From: Bradyrhizobium cytisi
GTDB taxonomy: Bacteria > Pseudomonadota > Alphaproteobacteria > Rhizobiales > Xanthobacteraceae
DNA: 64,000 bases
Reading direction: 5' to 3'
Assembly (NCBI RefSeq): GCF_008123515.1
Contig: NZ_VSSR01000038.1
Location: 49,509-113,508 of the forward strand
Every line of letters begins with the position of its first letter. Position 1 is the first letter of the stretch. Shown here piece after piece: positions 25,137 through 33,812 of this stretch. Below the pieces are notes generated by a model. The model worked only from the letters and a program-made list of their open reading frames with translations, did no database searches and was not told the DNA's origin. A program made the position numbers and the translations under genes.

Positions 25137-26561
25137 TCAACGCGGCGCGGGAAGCCGCCCAAACACGGCATCGAGCGCGATGCCGATGGCGAGCAGCCGT
25201 TTGTCGCTGCCCGCGGGGCCGTCGAGCTCCAGTCCGATCGGCAGTTTGCTGGTCTCGCCAAGCGCAATCGGAATCTGGATCCCGGGAATGCCGGCATTGC
25301 TGCCGGGATCGGTGTTTTGGATGAACAGGCCGAAATTCTCGAGACTGCTGGATTCCGGATTCGAAGCGATCGCAACCCTGGGTGTGGTCGGGAACGCGAT
25401 CGCATCGATCCCATTGCTTGCAAAGGTCTGCTGGTAGAGCGCCTGAAGCGCCGGCCTCGCGACATTGATGGCTTCGACGTAAAGCGGCTTTGCATCGACA
25501 AGGCTGCCGTCGGGCGCCGGCAATTTGCGCGGCAGCACCAACCCTTCATAGGTGCCCTTGACGTCGGGGCTCGCGATCCTCGCGACCATGGCCTCGATGG
25601 TCACGCCTGTGCCGGTGCGGTTGAGATAGGCAACCATGTCGTCATAGGCCTCGTAGAGCGCGACCGGAAATCCGACCCGGCCGTTGAGCTGGGTCAGCTC
25701 AGGCATCTCGATGTCGACCACGGTCACGCCTTGCGCTTTCAATCGGGCGAGCGCGGCCTGAAAGGCGGTTTCAGTATCCCCGTCGAGGTTCGCCAGCATG
25801 CTCTTCACGAGGCCGATACGGACCCGCCGCAGATCGGCCGGCCGAACGATATCACCGCCCGCGATAACGCTGTCTAGCAGCGCAACGTCTGCCATCGTCG
25901 CCGCCATCGGCCCTGCGGTATCGCGGGTATGCGAGATCGGCGCGATGCCGGCTTGCGGATAGCGTCCGACGGTCGGCCGCAGCGAGGCGCAGCCATTCAG
26001 TGCGCCGGGGACGCGCACCGATCCGCCGGTGTCGGTGCCGAGCCCGCCTGCAACGATCCGGGCGCCGATCGCGGCGCCCGTTCCGGACGAAGAACCACCG
26101 GCAATCAAGGCACGATCATAGGCGTTACGCACGCCGAACTCCGCGCCGGTCTTGAATGCGGTGTTGTAGCCGGAGATACCGAACGCAAGCTCGTGCATGC
26201 TGGTTTTGCCGATGATGACCGCGCCGGCGGCGCGCAGCTTTGCGACCACGGGTGCATCGGCCTTCGGAACGTAATCCTTCAGCGCAGGCGTGCCGGCGCT
26301 ACAGGGCAGTCCTGCGACCTCGATATTGTCCTTGATCACGATGGGGACGCCGCCGAGCGGCCTGCTCCCGGCGCCCGCACCTTGCGTATCGAACGCGACG
26401 GCAGCCTTCAGGGCGCCTTCTTCGTCCAGGGTGACGAAGGCGTTGAGGTCGGCATTGGCCTTGGCGCGGGCGAGCGCCTCGGAGGTGAGCGCGTGGCTCG
26501 TGCTTTTTCCGGCGGCGAGCTCGGCCACGGCCTGGATCAGGGTCAACTGGTCGAAATCCAT
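25137..26561 (-). CDS. Amidase signature family amidohydrolase
   Basis: 474 residues. The Ser-cisSer-Lys triad is visible: K77 in VPIVIKDNI, cis-Ser S157 in AGGSSSGTGAA and nucleophile S181 in GTDTGGSVRVP. The glycine/serine-rich amidase signature spans about 150-185. It hydrolyses an amide to acid and ammonia in the cytoplasm; relatives include indoleacetamide hydrolase and mandelamidase. The specific substrate is not determinable. It lies 76 bp downstream of the indolepyruvate oxidoreductase on the same strand. A link to indole-3-acetate metabolism is tempting but unproven. Confidence 0.9.
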   Translation of the reverse strand: MDFDQLTLIQAVAELAAGKSTSHALTSEALARAKANADLNAFVTLDEEGALKAAVAFDTQGAGAGSRPLGGVPIVIKDNIEVAGLPCSAGTPALKDYVPKADAPVVAKLRAAGAVIIGKTSMHELAFGISGYNTAFKTGAEFGVRNAYDRALIAGGSSSGTGAAIGARIVAGGLGTDTGGSVRVPGALNGCASLRPTVGRYPQAGIAPISHTRDTAGPMAATMADVALLDSVIAGGDIVRPADLRRVRIGLVKSMLANLDGDTETAFQAALARLKAQGVTVVDIEMPELTQLNGRVGFPVALYEAYDDMVAYLNRTGTGVTIEAMVARIASPDVKGTYEGLVLPRKLPAPDGSLVDAKPLYVEAINVARPALQALYQQTFASNGIDAIAFPTTPRVAIASNPESSSLENFGLFIQNTDPGSNAGIPGIQIPIALGETSKLPIGLELDGPAGSDKRLLAIGIALDAVFGRLPAPR

Positions 26562-26637
26562 GATGCGTCACCTGATTGCAGGGGCGCCAACAGGGCACCC
26601 ACTTAGGCCTGGAGGCTGAAGCCTTGCCGGAGCCACG

Positions 26638-29600
26638 TCAACCGTAAGCGTGCATCTTTGGCGACGCTGAATTTGCCAAATCCGTGAGCAGCGTTTCGGT
26701 CTCGGATCGCACCTTGTGGATCGCGGCATCTTTCACCGGGCCGTAGCCGCGGATCTCCATCGGGGCCTTCGCGATGGTGATGAGATCGGGGAGATGCGCC
26801 GCTTCGAGCCCGTCGAGCATCCGTTCGATCAAGCCTTCATACCAGACGATCAGCTCCCGCTCGGCGCGCCGTTCTGCCGTGTAGCCGAATGGATCGAACC
26901 GCGTTCCGCGCAATCCCTTCAGCCGCGCCAGCATGGCGAGCGGCATCTGAATCCACTGACCGAAGGCGCGCTTGCGCGGCCGATCGCGGGCGTCGTGCCT
27001 GGATGGCAGGAACGGTGGGGCGAGATGATACTGGACGCTGAAGCCATCCTCGAACTCGCGCTTCAATTCGTCGAGAAAGCCGGTCTGCATGTGCAGGCGC
27101 GCGACCTCGTATTCGTCCTTGTAGGCCATCAGCTTGAAGAGTGCGCGGGCGACGGCCTCGGTCAGGGCCTCGCTGTTCAGCGCGGCTTCGGCAGCACGAA
27201 CTTTTGCGACGCGTGCACGATAGCGCGCCGCATAAGCCCCATCCTGATAGGCGGTGAGGAAATCGCCCCGGCGAGCAATGAGCTGGTCGAGCGTCTCTGC
27301 TTTTGGCGTCTCGTTCGCCTCCGGCAATAGGCCCGGATCAGCAGCGGCGATCCTGCCCCAGGCAAAAGCTTGCTTGTTGCGTTCGACCGCGACGCCATTG
27401 AGCTCGATCGCGCGCAGCAGCGCCGAGAGAGAAACCGGCACCAGTCCACGCTGCCAGGCAAAGCCCAGCATGATGATATTGGCATAGACGGCGTCTCCGA
27501 GCAGCCGCTCGGCCAGGGCATTGACGTTGATGCTGTCGAGATTGTCGTTGCCGATGACACGGCCGATCGCGCTCAGGCGGGCAGGGGAAGCGAGATCGGC
27601 GTCGCGGAAGCGGACGACGTCGCCGGTCGGCATCTCCGCGGTGTTGATGGTCGCGCGCGTGCCGCGGCGATAGGTGCCGGACGCCTTCGGCGAGGAGCTG
27701 ACGACGAGGTCGCAACCGATCAGCGCATCGGCCGCGCCCTGGTCGATGCGGACCTGGTGCAGCGCCTCGGGACTTGAAGCGAGGCGGATGTAGCTCAGCA
27801 CCGGGCCAAATTTCTGCGCAAAGCCGGTAAAATCCAGCACCGAGACGCCGCGTCGTTCCAGATGCGCGGCCGTCCCGATCAGCGCGCCGATCGTGATCAC
27901 GCCGGTGCCGCCGACGCCGGTCACGAGCAGATCGTAGGGACGGTCGAGCGTGGCGGGGGCGGGGAGGGGGAGCGTGGCTGCGCGACCGATTGCATCGAAC
28001 TGGGTCGCGCTCTTCTTCCGGCGCGTCGCGCCTTCGACGGTGACAAAGCTCGGGCAAAAGCCGTTGAGGCAGGAGAAATCCTTGTTGCACGCCGACAGAT
28101 TGATCTGGCGCTTGCGGCCGAAGGGCGTCTCCTTCGGCTCGACGCTGAGGCAGTTGGACTCGACCGAGCAGTCGCCGCAGCCCTCGCAGACGAGATCGTT
28201 GACGTAGGCAAAGCGCTTGGGATCGGCCATCTGGCCGCGCTTGCGCCGGCGCCGCTTCTCGGTTGCGCAGGTTTGCTGGTAGATCAGCACCGATACGCCG
28301 GAGATGTCGCGCAGCTCGCGCTGCACGGCGTCCATCTCCTCGCGTGGATGAATGGTGACGCCGCCGGGCAGATCCGCGGACAGGAATTGCGCGGGATCGT
28401 CCGACACCACCGCGATGCGGGCCACGCCTTCGGCGCGGACGCTGTGCGCGATGGCATGCACGCTGATGGGACCGTCGACCGGCTGGCCGCCGGTCATGGC
28501 CACCGCATCGTTGAACAGGATCTTGTAGGTGATGTTGGCCTTGGCGGCGATCGCCTGCCGGATCGCCATCGAGCCGGAGTGATAATAAGTGCCTTCGCCG
28601 AGATTCTGGAAGACGTGCTTGTGGCCGGTGAAGCGAGACGAGGCGGCCCAGTTCACGCCTTCGCCGCCCATCTGGATCAGCGAGGAGGTCTCGCGGTCCA
28701 TCCAGCTCGCCATGAAATGGCAGCCGATGCCGGCCAGCGCCTTCGATCCCTCGGGCACCTTTGTCGAGGTGTTGTGCGGGCACCCGGAGCAGAAATAGGG
28801 CGTACGCGTCGCGCCTGCGACGTTGATCGTGCGCTCGGCTTCCGGCAGCAGTGCGGCTGCACGCGCCGCAAGATTGAGGCCCGGAAAAATCGGATCGAGC
28901 CGGCGAGCGAGCACGGACGCCAAGGCGCGCGGCGACAATTCGCCGATCCAGGAGATCAGCCGCGCGCCGGTTTCGTCGTGCTTGCCGACCATGCGCTCGG
29001 GTTTTGCGCCGGGATAGTCGTAAAAATATTCCTTGAACTGGCTCTCGATGATGCCGCGCTTCTCCTCGACCACGAGGATCTCGCGCTTGCCCTTCACGAA
29101 ATCCATGGCGTCGTGCAGTGCCAGCGGCCAGACCATGCCGACCTTGTAGATGTCGATGCCGATGCTGCGGCAGGCGGCTTCATCGAGGCCCATCAGCCGC
29201 AGGGCTTCCATCAGATCGAGATGCGCCTTGCCTGTGGTGACGATGCCGTAGGTGGCGTTTGGAATGTCGTAGATATGTCGATCGATCGGATTGGCTTTGG
29301 CGAAGGCGTAGACCGCGTGCTTTTTCGCTTCCAGCCGCTCCTCGATCTGCGGGCCCGGCAGATCGGGCCAGCGATAGTGCAGTCCGCCTGGTGGTGGCGT
29401 GAAGTCGGGCGTGCGGAACATGCGCGGTGGGCGCAGCGCGACGGATGCGCCAGACTCGACGATCTCCGAGATCGCCTTGAAGCCGACCCACATGCCGGAG
29501 AAGCGGCTCAGCGCGTAGCCATATTCGCCGAACTCCAGATATTCGCTGACGCTTGCGGGATGCAGCGTCGGCATGAACCAGCTCATGAAGGCGACGTCGG

Positions 29601-30087
29601 ACTGGTGCGGCATCGAGGATGACACGCAGCCATGGTCGTCGCCGGCAACCACCAGCACGCCGCCATGCGGCGACGAGCCGTAGGCATTGCCGTGCTTGAG
29701 CGCATCGCCGGAGCGATCGACGCCGGGGCCCTTGCCGTACCAGAGCCCGAACACGCCATCGACTTCGCGGTCGGCTTGGGTTTCGACCTGCTGCGAGCCG
29801 AGCACCGCGGTTGCCGCGAGGTCCTCGTTCACGGCGGGGAGGAATTCGATGTGGTTGCGCTTGAGGCGCTCCTGGATGCGCCACAGCTCGAGATCGATGC
29901 CGCCGAGCGGTGAGCCGCGATAGCCGGAGATGAAGCCGGCGGTATTGAGCCCCGCGGCGCGGTCGCGCCTGATCTGGTCGAGCGCGATGCGGACGATGGC
30001 TTGCGTGCCCGTGAGGAAGGCGCGGCCGTCCTCGCGGTCGTAGCGGTCTGAGAGCTCGTAGCTGTCGAGTGACGGAATGGCGTCCAT
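26638..30087 (-). CDS. Indolepyruvate ferredoxin oxidoreductase, fused alpha-beta type
   Basis: 1149 residues from the ATG at 30087 (GAGG upstream); a TTG at 30123 would add 12. N-terminal TPP-dependent domain (SGYRGSPLGGID), the diphosphate-binding block GIGCHFMASWMD with GGEGVNWAASS near residue 460, a linker with cysteine clusters (VCEGCGDCSVESNC and CNKDFSCLNGFCPSF, likely iron-sulfur), then a pyruvate-ferredoxin gamma-like domain (VTGVGGTGVITIGALIG, about 735). It converts aryl-2-oxo acids to acyl-CoA with reduction of ferredoxin. In aerobic alphaproteobacteria this fused form is linked to degradation of aromatic and branched amino acids. Divergent from an Lrp-type regulator. Confidence 0.93.
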   Translation of the reverse strand: MDAIPSLDSYELSDRYDREDGRAFLTGTQAIVRIALDQIRRDRAAGLNTAGFISGYRGSPLGGIDLELWRIQERLKRNHIEFLPAVNEDLAATAVLGSQQVETQADREVDGVFGLWYGKGPGVDRSGDALKHGNAYGSSPHGGVLVVAGDDHGCVSSSMPHQSDVAFMSWFMPTLHPASVSEYLEFGEYGYALSRFSGMWVGFKAISEIVESGASVALRPPRMFRTPDFTPPPGGLHYRWPDLPGPQIEERLEAKKHAVYAFAKANPIDRHIYDIPNATYGIVTTGKAHLDLMEALRLMGLDEAACRSIGIDIYKVGMVWPLALHDAMDFVKGKREILVVEEKRGIIESQFKEYFYDYPGAKPERMVGKHDETGARLISWIGELSPRALASVLARRLDPIFPGLNLAARAAALLPEAERTINVAGATRTPYFCSGCPHNTSTKVPEGSKALAGIGCHFMASWMDRETSSLIQMGGEGVNWAASSRFTGHKHVFQNLGEGTYYHSGSMAIRQAIAAKANITYKILFNDAVAMTGGQPVDGPISVHAIAHSVRAEGVARIAVVSDDPAQFLSADLPGGVTIHPREEMDAVQRELRDISGVSVLIYQQTCATEKRRRRKRGQMADPKRFAYVNDLVCEGCGDCSVESNCLSVEPKETPFGRKRQINLSACNKDFSCLNGFCPSFVTVEGATRRKKSATQFDAIGRAATLPLPAPATLDRPYDLLVTGVGGTGVITIGALIGTAAHLERRGVSVLDFTGFAQKFGPVLSYIRLASSPEALHQVRIDQGAADALIGCDLVVSSSPKASGTYRRGTRATINTAEMPTGDVVRFRDADLASPARLSAIGRVIGNDNLDSINVNALAERLLGDAVYANIIMLGFAWQRGLVPVSLSALLRAIELNGVAVERNKQAFAWGRIAAADPGLLPEANETPKAETLDQLIARRGDFLTAYQDGAYAARYRARVAKVRAAEAALNSEALTEAVARALFKLMAYKDEYEVARLHMQTGFLDELKREFEDGFSVQYHLAPPFLPSRHDARDRPRKRAFGQWIQMPLAMLARLKGLRGTRFDPFGYTAERRAERELIVWYEGLIERMLDGLEAAHLPDLITIAKAPMEIRGYGPVKDAAIHKVRSETETLLTDLANSASPKMHAYG

Positions 30088-30177
30088 GGCGGGCCTCGCG
30101 CGGCATCCTGCCGAATAGGCCAAGGTTAGGCTTGGGGCGTTGGTAGGTCTTACCTATTCATCCCCGCGGTGCGCGTT

Positions 30178-30220
30178 AATTCGGTAGAATTTTGCAATGA
30201 AAGCGAGAATCTGGTAGATT
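30178..30220. promoter_or_regulatory. Two phased inverted repeats, probable Lrp/AsnC operator
   Basis: AATTC-GGTA-GAATT (30178-30191) and AATC-TGGTA-GATT (30208-30220) share the core GGTAGAwT and lie about 30 bp apart, three helical turns. They sit in the 154-bp gap between the divergent oxidoreductase and Lrp-type genes. Both features are expected of an Lrp-family operator that wraps an octamer. Confidence 0.6.
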
Positions 30221-30241
30221 TAATCGTTTTTTGAGGTACCG

Positions 30242-30697
30242 ATGATCGAAGATCAGGACACGCGGATTCTCGCCCACCTCCAGAAGGACGGCCGCGCCAC
30301 CAACCAGCAGCTCGCTGACGAGGTCGGCATGTCAACCTCGGCCTGCTGGCGCCGGGTGCGTGCACTCGAGGACAGCGGAGTTATTCGTGGCTATGCGGCA
30401 CTGGTTGCGCGCGAGCAGGCAGGGTTCGCAATGTCCGCCATCCTCCACGTCTCGCTGGAGCGGCACGACGCTAAATTCGTCGACGAGTTCGTGTCCCGCG
30501 TCACCGGCCGCCGTGAGGTGTTGGAGTGTTTTGCGACGACGGGCGACGCCGACTATCATCTGCGCGTCGTCGTGCAGGACATGGCGGCCTACAACCGCTT
30601 CCTCGATGAGTTCATGTTCCGCATTCCCGGCATCCGCTACGTCCGCAGCAATGTGGTGCTGAAGGAAATCAAGACCAGCGTGGCGCTGCCGTTTTGA
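30242..30697 (+). CDS. Lrp/AsnC-family transcriptional regulator
   Basis: 151 residues. N-terminal HTH (EDQDTRILAHLQKDGRATNQQLADEVGMSTSACWRRVRALEDSGVI) and C-terminal RAM/AsnC ligand-binding domain (ECFATTGDADYHLRVVVQDM, RYVRSNVVLKEIK). Its divergent position next to the indolepyruvate:ferredoxin oxidoreductase matches the common pattern in which such regulators (for example of the BkdR type) activate amino-acid catabolism on binding an amino acid. The ATG has TGAGGTACC just upstream. Confidence 0.93.
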   Translation: MIEDQDTRILAHLQKDGRATNQQLADEVGMSTSACWRRVRALEDSGVIRGYAALVAREQAGFAMSAILHVSLERHDAKFVDEFVSRVTGRREVLECFATTGDADYHLRVVVQDMAAYNRFLDEFMFRIPGIRYVRSNVVLKEIKTSVALPF

Positions 30698-30706
30698 GAC
30701 CGCGGC

Positions 30707-31546
30707 TTACACCGTCTCCGCCCGGCTGCGCCGGATCAGTTGGCGCAGCGACAGCGCGTGCAATAGGATCGAGCTTGGCACGACGAAGGCGGGGGTCAGC
30801 ACGTTCGGAAAGGTGTCCAGGGCCATGCTCGGGCCGTATGGAACGATCAGCTGGAACGGGCCGGGCGACATGATCATTCCCAGGGTGATCGCGACGGCGA
30901 GATCTGCGAGGCCGAAGATGTTCCAAAGGATAGCCCCTTTCCGCCCCGCAGCCGTTCCAGCTGCGAGCGCAAGGGCCGCCGGCACGGCGAAGAGACCGGT
31001 CAGCACATCGCCAATTCCTGCCGGGAGCGCCCATAGGCCTGGCTGCATCCCACTCAGCCAGTAGACGAGCCATTGGGTGCCAAAAATGCGGTAAAGCTGA
31101 AGGGCAATGAGCCAGGTCGGCGGCATCGCATCAAGCAGCTGCCCCACTCGTTTTGACCACAGCAGCACCGGAGCACCGAAGATCACCGGCAGCAGGATCG
31201 CCACTGGCAGCAGCGGCAAGGGAGAGGTGCCCGTGCGAAATGCGCCGTTGATGGCTGCCGTCCAGGCGACGGCAGCCCAGAGCGTGAAAGGCACCATGAA
31301 GACCAGCCAGGTTGCTTGGCGTTGCCTTGCTGTCAAGTCGGTGCCTTCGAGGCCGAGCCACAAGCCAACCGCTATGAGCCCATGAGCCATCAGCCGAACG
31401 CCCAGCGCAGGAAAGCCGCTCTCCGCAAGTGCGGGTAGCGAGTAGATCAACCAGGTCCACAGCATCGCGAATGAAACGGTCCATATCAGGCTGAGCCGGA
31501 CGGGACGCGGGACGATCACAGCAACGGAAACAGCATCGGTGTTCAT
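30707..31546 (-). CDS. Polytopic membrane protein of unknown function
   Basis: 279 residues from the ATG at 31546 (GAAGGA upstream at good distance); the longer frame is rejected. About seven hydrophobic segments are visible (from SLIWTVSFAMLWTWLIYSL through SILLHALSLRQLI). No catalytic or transport motif was recognised. It is the third gene of a same-strand set (isomerase-like, 5-TM protein, this protein) opposite a LysR gene. I do not recognise the family. Confidence 0.7.
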   Translation of the reverse strand: MNTDAVSVAVIVPRPVRLSLIWTVSFAMLWTWLIYSLPALAESGFPALGVRLMAHGLIAVGLWLGLEGTDLTARQRQATWLVFMVPFTLWAAVAWTAAINGAFRTGTSPLPLLPVAILLPVIFGAPVLLWSKRVGQLLDAMPPTWLIALQLYRIFGTQWLVYWLSGMQPGLWALPAGIGDVLTGLFAVPAALALAAGTAAGRKGAILWNIFGLADLAVAITLGMIMSPGPFQLIVPYGPSMALDTFPNVLTPAFVVPSSILLHALSLRQLIRRSRAETV

Positions 31547-31635
31547 TGGCATTCCTTCGGGAGAGGAGATCCCGGTCGCGGACAGACGCAAGGCATCTCG
31601 GACGGCATGTCGCGGATTGCGATCCGCTCGCGGTG

Positions 31636-32163
31636 TCACGGTGTCTGTTCTTCCGGTCCGGACCTCAACAGAATCATGAAGACCAGAACGTGGCTGACCA
31701 GCAGCAGAGGCACATAAAGGGCCGGGATATAAATGCCGGCGCCGAAGAGGCCGGGATTCTGGATCTTCGTCGCGCCCATGTAGTACGCATTCAGAAGATC
31801 CAGCGTGCCCCAGACGTTGAATATCCAGACCATCGGAACGGCGATGGACCATCGCCAGGAGAGCGCCGCCATTGAAACAAGCGCGAGAGTGGCGGCGATG
31901 AGGTCTCCCCATCCGACTTCGCTGGCGAAATCCGGGCTCAACTCCGAAGACACGAACCCGGCAACCAGGAAGTTCCCCAAGAACCTGAACGCATGGAAAG
32001 CCGCGAGAAGTCTCAAGGCGTCGTGACGCGGCATCGTGCGGACCACCGGCCAAACATAGACGATGGCCACCACCGAGCTTGCCAGGAAGGCGCCGGCGAC
32101 GCTGAGGACGAACGGAAGGTTGAAGCTCGGTGGCACGTTCGGGTGTCCTTGATTGTCCGACAT
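31636..32163 (-). CDS. Small polytopic membrane protein of unknown function
   Basis: 175 residues with about five membrane segments (FVLSVAGAFLASSVVAIVYVW; FHAFRFLGNFLVAGFV; LIAATLALVSMAALSW; IAVPMVWIFNVWGTLDLL; ALYVPLLLVSHVLVFMILL). No soluble domain. It lies 40 bp downstream of the isomerase-like gene and 89 bp upstream of the larger membrane protein, so the three are probably co-transcribed. No function can be given. Confidence 0.7.
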   Translation of the reverse strand: MSDNQGHPNVPPSFNLPFVLSVAGAFLASSVVAIVYVWPVVRTMPRHDALRLLAAFHAFRFLGNFLVAGFVSSELSPDFASEVGWGDLIAATLALVSMAALSWRWSIAVPMVWIFNVWGTLDLLNAYYMGATKIQNPGLFGAGIYIPALYVPLLLVSHVLVFMILLRSGPEEQTP

Positions 32164-32203
32164 GTCGGGTGGGGTTCGAATCCGGTTCTGCGCCGGCGGG
32201 TGC

Positions 32204-32602
32204 TCAGGGTTTGGTCATGAGCAGGCGGAGTGGCATGAGCGGACCGACCGCGATGTATTCGTGGTCGATGAGATCCTGCTTGGCGAGCGGCAGGCCATCC
32301 ATGATCGCGTGCCCTTCGGCGACATCCTTGACATCCAGCAGGAAGACGGTTCCGCGCCCATCGGACCGCGAATACCATTCGCGAACTTTTCCGTTGAGAT
32401 AGAGCTGCACGGTCTGCCTGATTTCATCGGGCATGACGGCCATGACCTGTTCGCGTGTGACGCCGGCCTTGACGGTCAGGATGACCATGACCCCGGAGGT
32501 CGGCGGCGTGGCTTGTGCTTGGGCAAGGGATGGATCGGCCATGGAAATAGCGCCTGTCAGTGTGAGGGTGAGTGCCAGGATGACGTTGCGGATTGCCTTC
32601 AT
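32204..32602 (-). CDS. Secreted muconolactone-isomerase-like (ferredoxin-fold) protein
   Basis: 132 residues from the ATG at 32602 with CGGAG upstream. It has a Sec signal peptide (VILALTLTLTGAISMA, cleavage near SLAQA). The mature part, VMVILTVKAGVTREQVMAVMPDEIRQTVQLYLNGKVREWYSRSDGRG...DHEYIAVGPL, has the length and pattern of the dimeric alpha/beta-barrel (muconolactone isomerase / YCII-like) fold. A periplasmic location is unusual for that family, so an enzymatic role is doubtful. First gene of an operon with two membrane proteins, divergent from a LysR gene. Confidence 0.68.
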   Translation of the reverse strand: MKAIRNVILALTLTLTGAISMADPSLAQAQATPPTSGVMVILTVKAGVTREQVMAVMPDEIRQTVQLYLNGKVREWYSRSDGRGTVFLLDVKDVAEGHAIMDGLPLAKQDLIDHEYIAVGPLMPLRLLMTKP

Positions 32603-32732
32603 CGGTTTTCTCCGATCACGGCGGTCGCCGCGATGTCGCAGGTGTCGGGCGCGTGCAACGGTGCGGCCCATTTGCAATTCGGATGTAAGGCCGCTTTCCG
32701 CGCGCGACTATTCGCGATAATGTTGACGGGCT

Positions 32733-33653
32733 ATGAAGCAGAACTTCACAGTCAGGCACGGCGCGCTCGACGGCGTGGAGGCGTTTCTGAGTGTCGCCCA
32801 GCATCGCAGTTTCCGCCGGGCGGCCGCTGAACTCGGGGTAACGCCATCGGCCATCAGTCAGGCGATACGAGCGCTAGAGGCGCGCGTCGGCGCAGCGCTG
32901 TTCATCCGCACGACCCGCAGCGTCGGGCTGACCGAAGCCGGCGAGAGATTCCTTGCGCGCGCAAGACCGGCCTTCGAGGAACTGATCGCGGCAAGCGGGG
33001 CGGCCCGTGAGCTCGGACAGCGGCCGGCCGGTCTCCTGCGTCTCACCGTACCGCGCTCGGTCGTGCCGATCCTGCTCGAGCCGGTGGTCGCGTCGTTCTG
33101 CCGGGCGTTTCCCGAGATTGAGGTGGAGCTTGCCGCAAGCGAAGAACTGGTCGACCTCGCAGCCGGAGGTTTTGATGCCGGCATCAGGATGGGGCAGTTC
33201 ATTACACCTGACATGGTTGCGGTGCGGCTGACGAAGCCGCTACCCCTCATCATCGTCGGCAGCCCGGTTTACCTTGCCCACCGCGGCCGGCCCGAGCGCC
33301 CGGACGATCTGCGCGAGCACGCCTGCTTGAGACTGCGACGATCGAACGGTGCGCTCGCATCATGGTCGCTCAACGATAACGGCCGTTCGATCGAGATTGC
33401 CGTTTCGGGACCTTTCATCGCCTATGACTTTCCCACGATGCTCGGGGCCGCCGTCGAAGGTGTGGGTCTTGCGCAAGTGCCCGCACCACTGGCCGCCGGC
33501 GCCATGGCGAGCGGAAAGCTCGTCCATGTGCTGGAGCAATTCGCGCCGATGACACCGGGTGTGTTCCTGTACTATCCCGGCCACCGACAAATCATGCCGA
33601 AGCTGCGGGCCTTTATCGACCATGTGAAGGGCCGCTCAGGCGCCATAAGCTGA
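32733..33653 (+). CDS. LysR-family transcriptional regulator
   Basis: 306 residues. wHTH at residues 12-70 (GVEAFLSVAQHRSFRRAAAELGVTPSAISQAIRALEARVGAALFIRTTR), effector domain afterwards (LLRLTVPRSVVPILLEPVV..., FDAGIRMGQFI). The subgroup (FRRAAAELGVTPSAISQ) is common in Bradyrhizobium beside oxidoreductase or membrane genes. Divergent from the isomerase-like operon across 130 bp, which it probably controls. Its 3' end runs to within 2 bp of a decayed gene on the other strand. Confidence 0.91.
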   Translation: MKQNFTVRHGALDGVEAFLSVAQHRSFRRAAAELGVTPSAISQAIRALEARVGAALFIRTTRSVGLTEAGERFLARARPAFEELIAASGAARELGQRPAGLLRLTVPRSVVPILLEPVVASFCRAFPEIEVELAASEELVDLAAGGFDAGIRMGQFITPDMVAVRLTKPLPLIIVGSPVYLAHRGRPERPDDLREHACLRLRRSNGALASWSLNDNGRSIEIAVSGPFIAYDFPTMLGAAVEGVGLAQVPAPLAAGAMASGKLVHVLEQFAPMTPGVFLYYPGHRQIMPKLRAFIDHVKGRSGAIS

Positions 33654-33654
33654 T

Positions 33655-33797
33655 CTACCGCTCCTCCCGCACAAACCGATTGCGCAGCGTGCCAATGCCG
33701 AGCGTGTGCGCGACGTCCACTGCCATTCACTGAGCGGATCGCCTTCGACCAGGCCCCAGGAGGTTTTGCCGGAGGCGGTGAACTTCAGCCACCGCAT
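33655..33797 (-). pseudogene. Remnant of a fumarylacetoacetate-hydrolase-like gene (internal deletion)
   Basis: From an ATG at 33797, preceded by GAGGAC, the strand encodes MRWLKFTASGKTSWGLVEGD, a typical N-terminus of FAH-family proteins. In a different frame just downstream it encodes GIGTLRNRFVREER and a stop, the typical FAH C-terminus. The roughly 250 residues between them are missing and the junction falls near 33728, out of frame. This is a deletion-scarred pseudogene 16 bp downstream of the monooxygenase, showing that the operon once continued with an FAH-type hydrolase. Family identity rests on recognising the two ends by eye. Confidence 0.65.
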
Positions 33798-33812
33798 GTC
33801 TTGTCCTCGTTG

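Noticed and set aside
26716..29622. Several long + strand frames opposite the indolepyruvate oxidoreductase
   Set aside because: High-GC antisense frames with no domain; the minus-strand gene explains the sequence fully.
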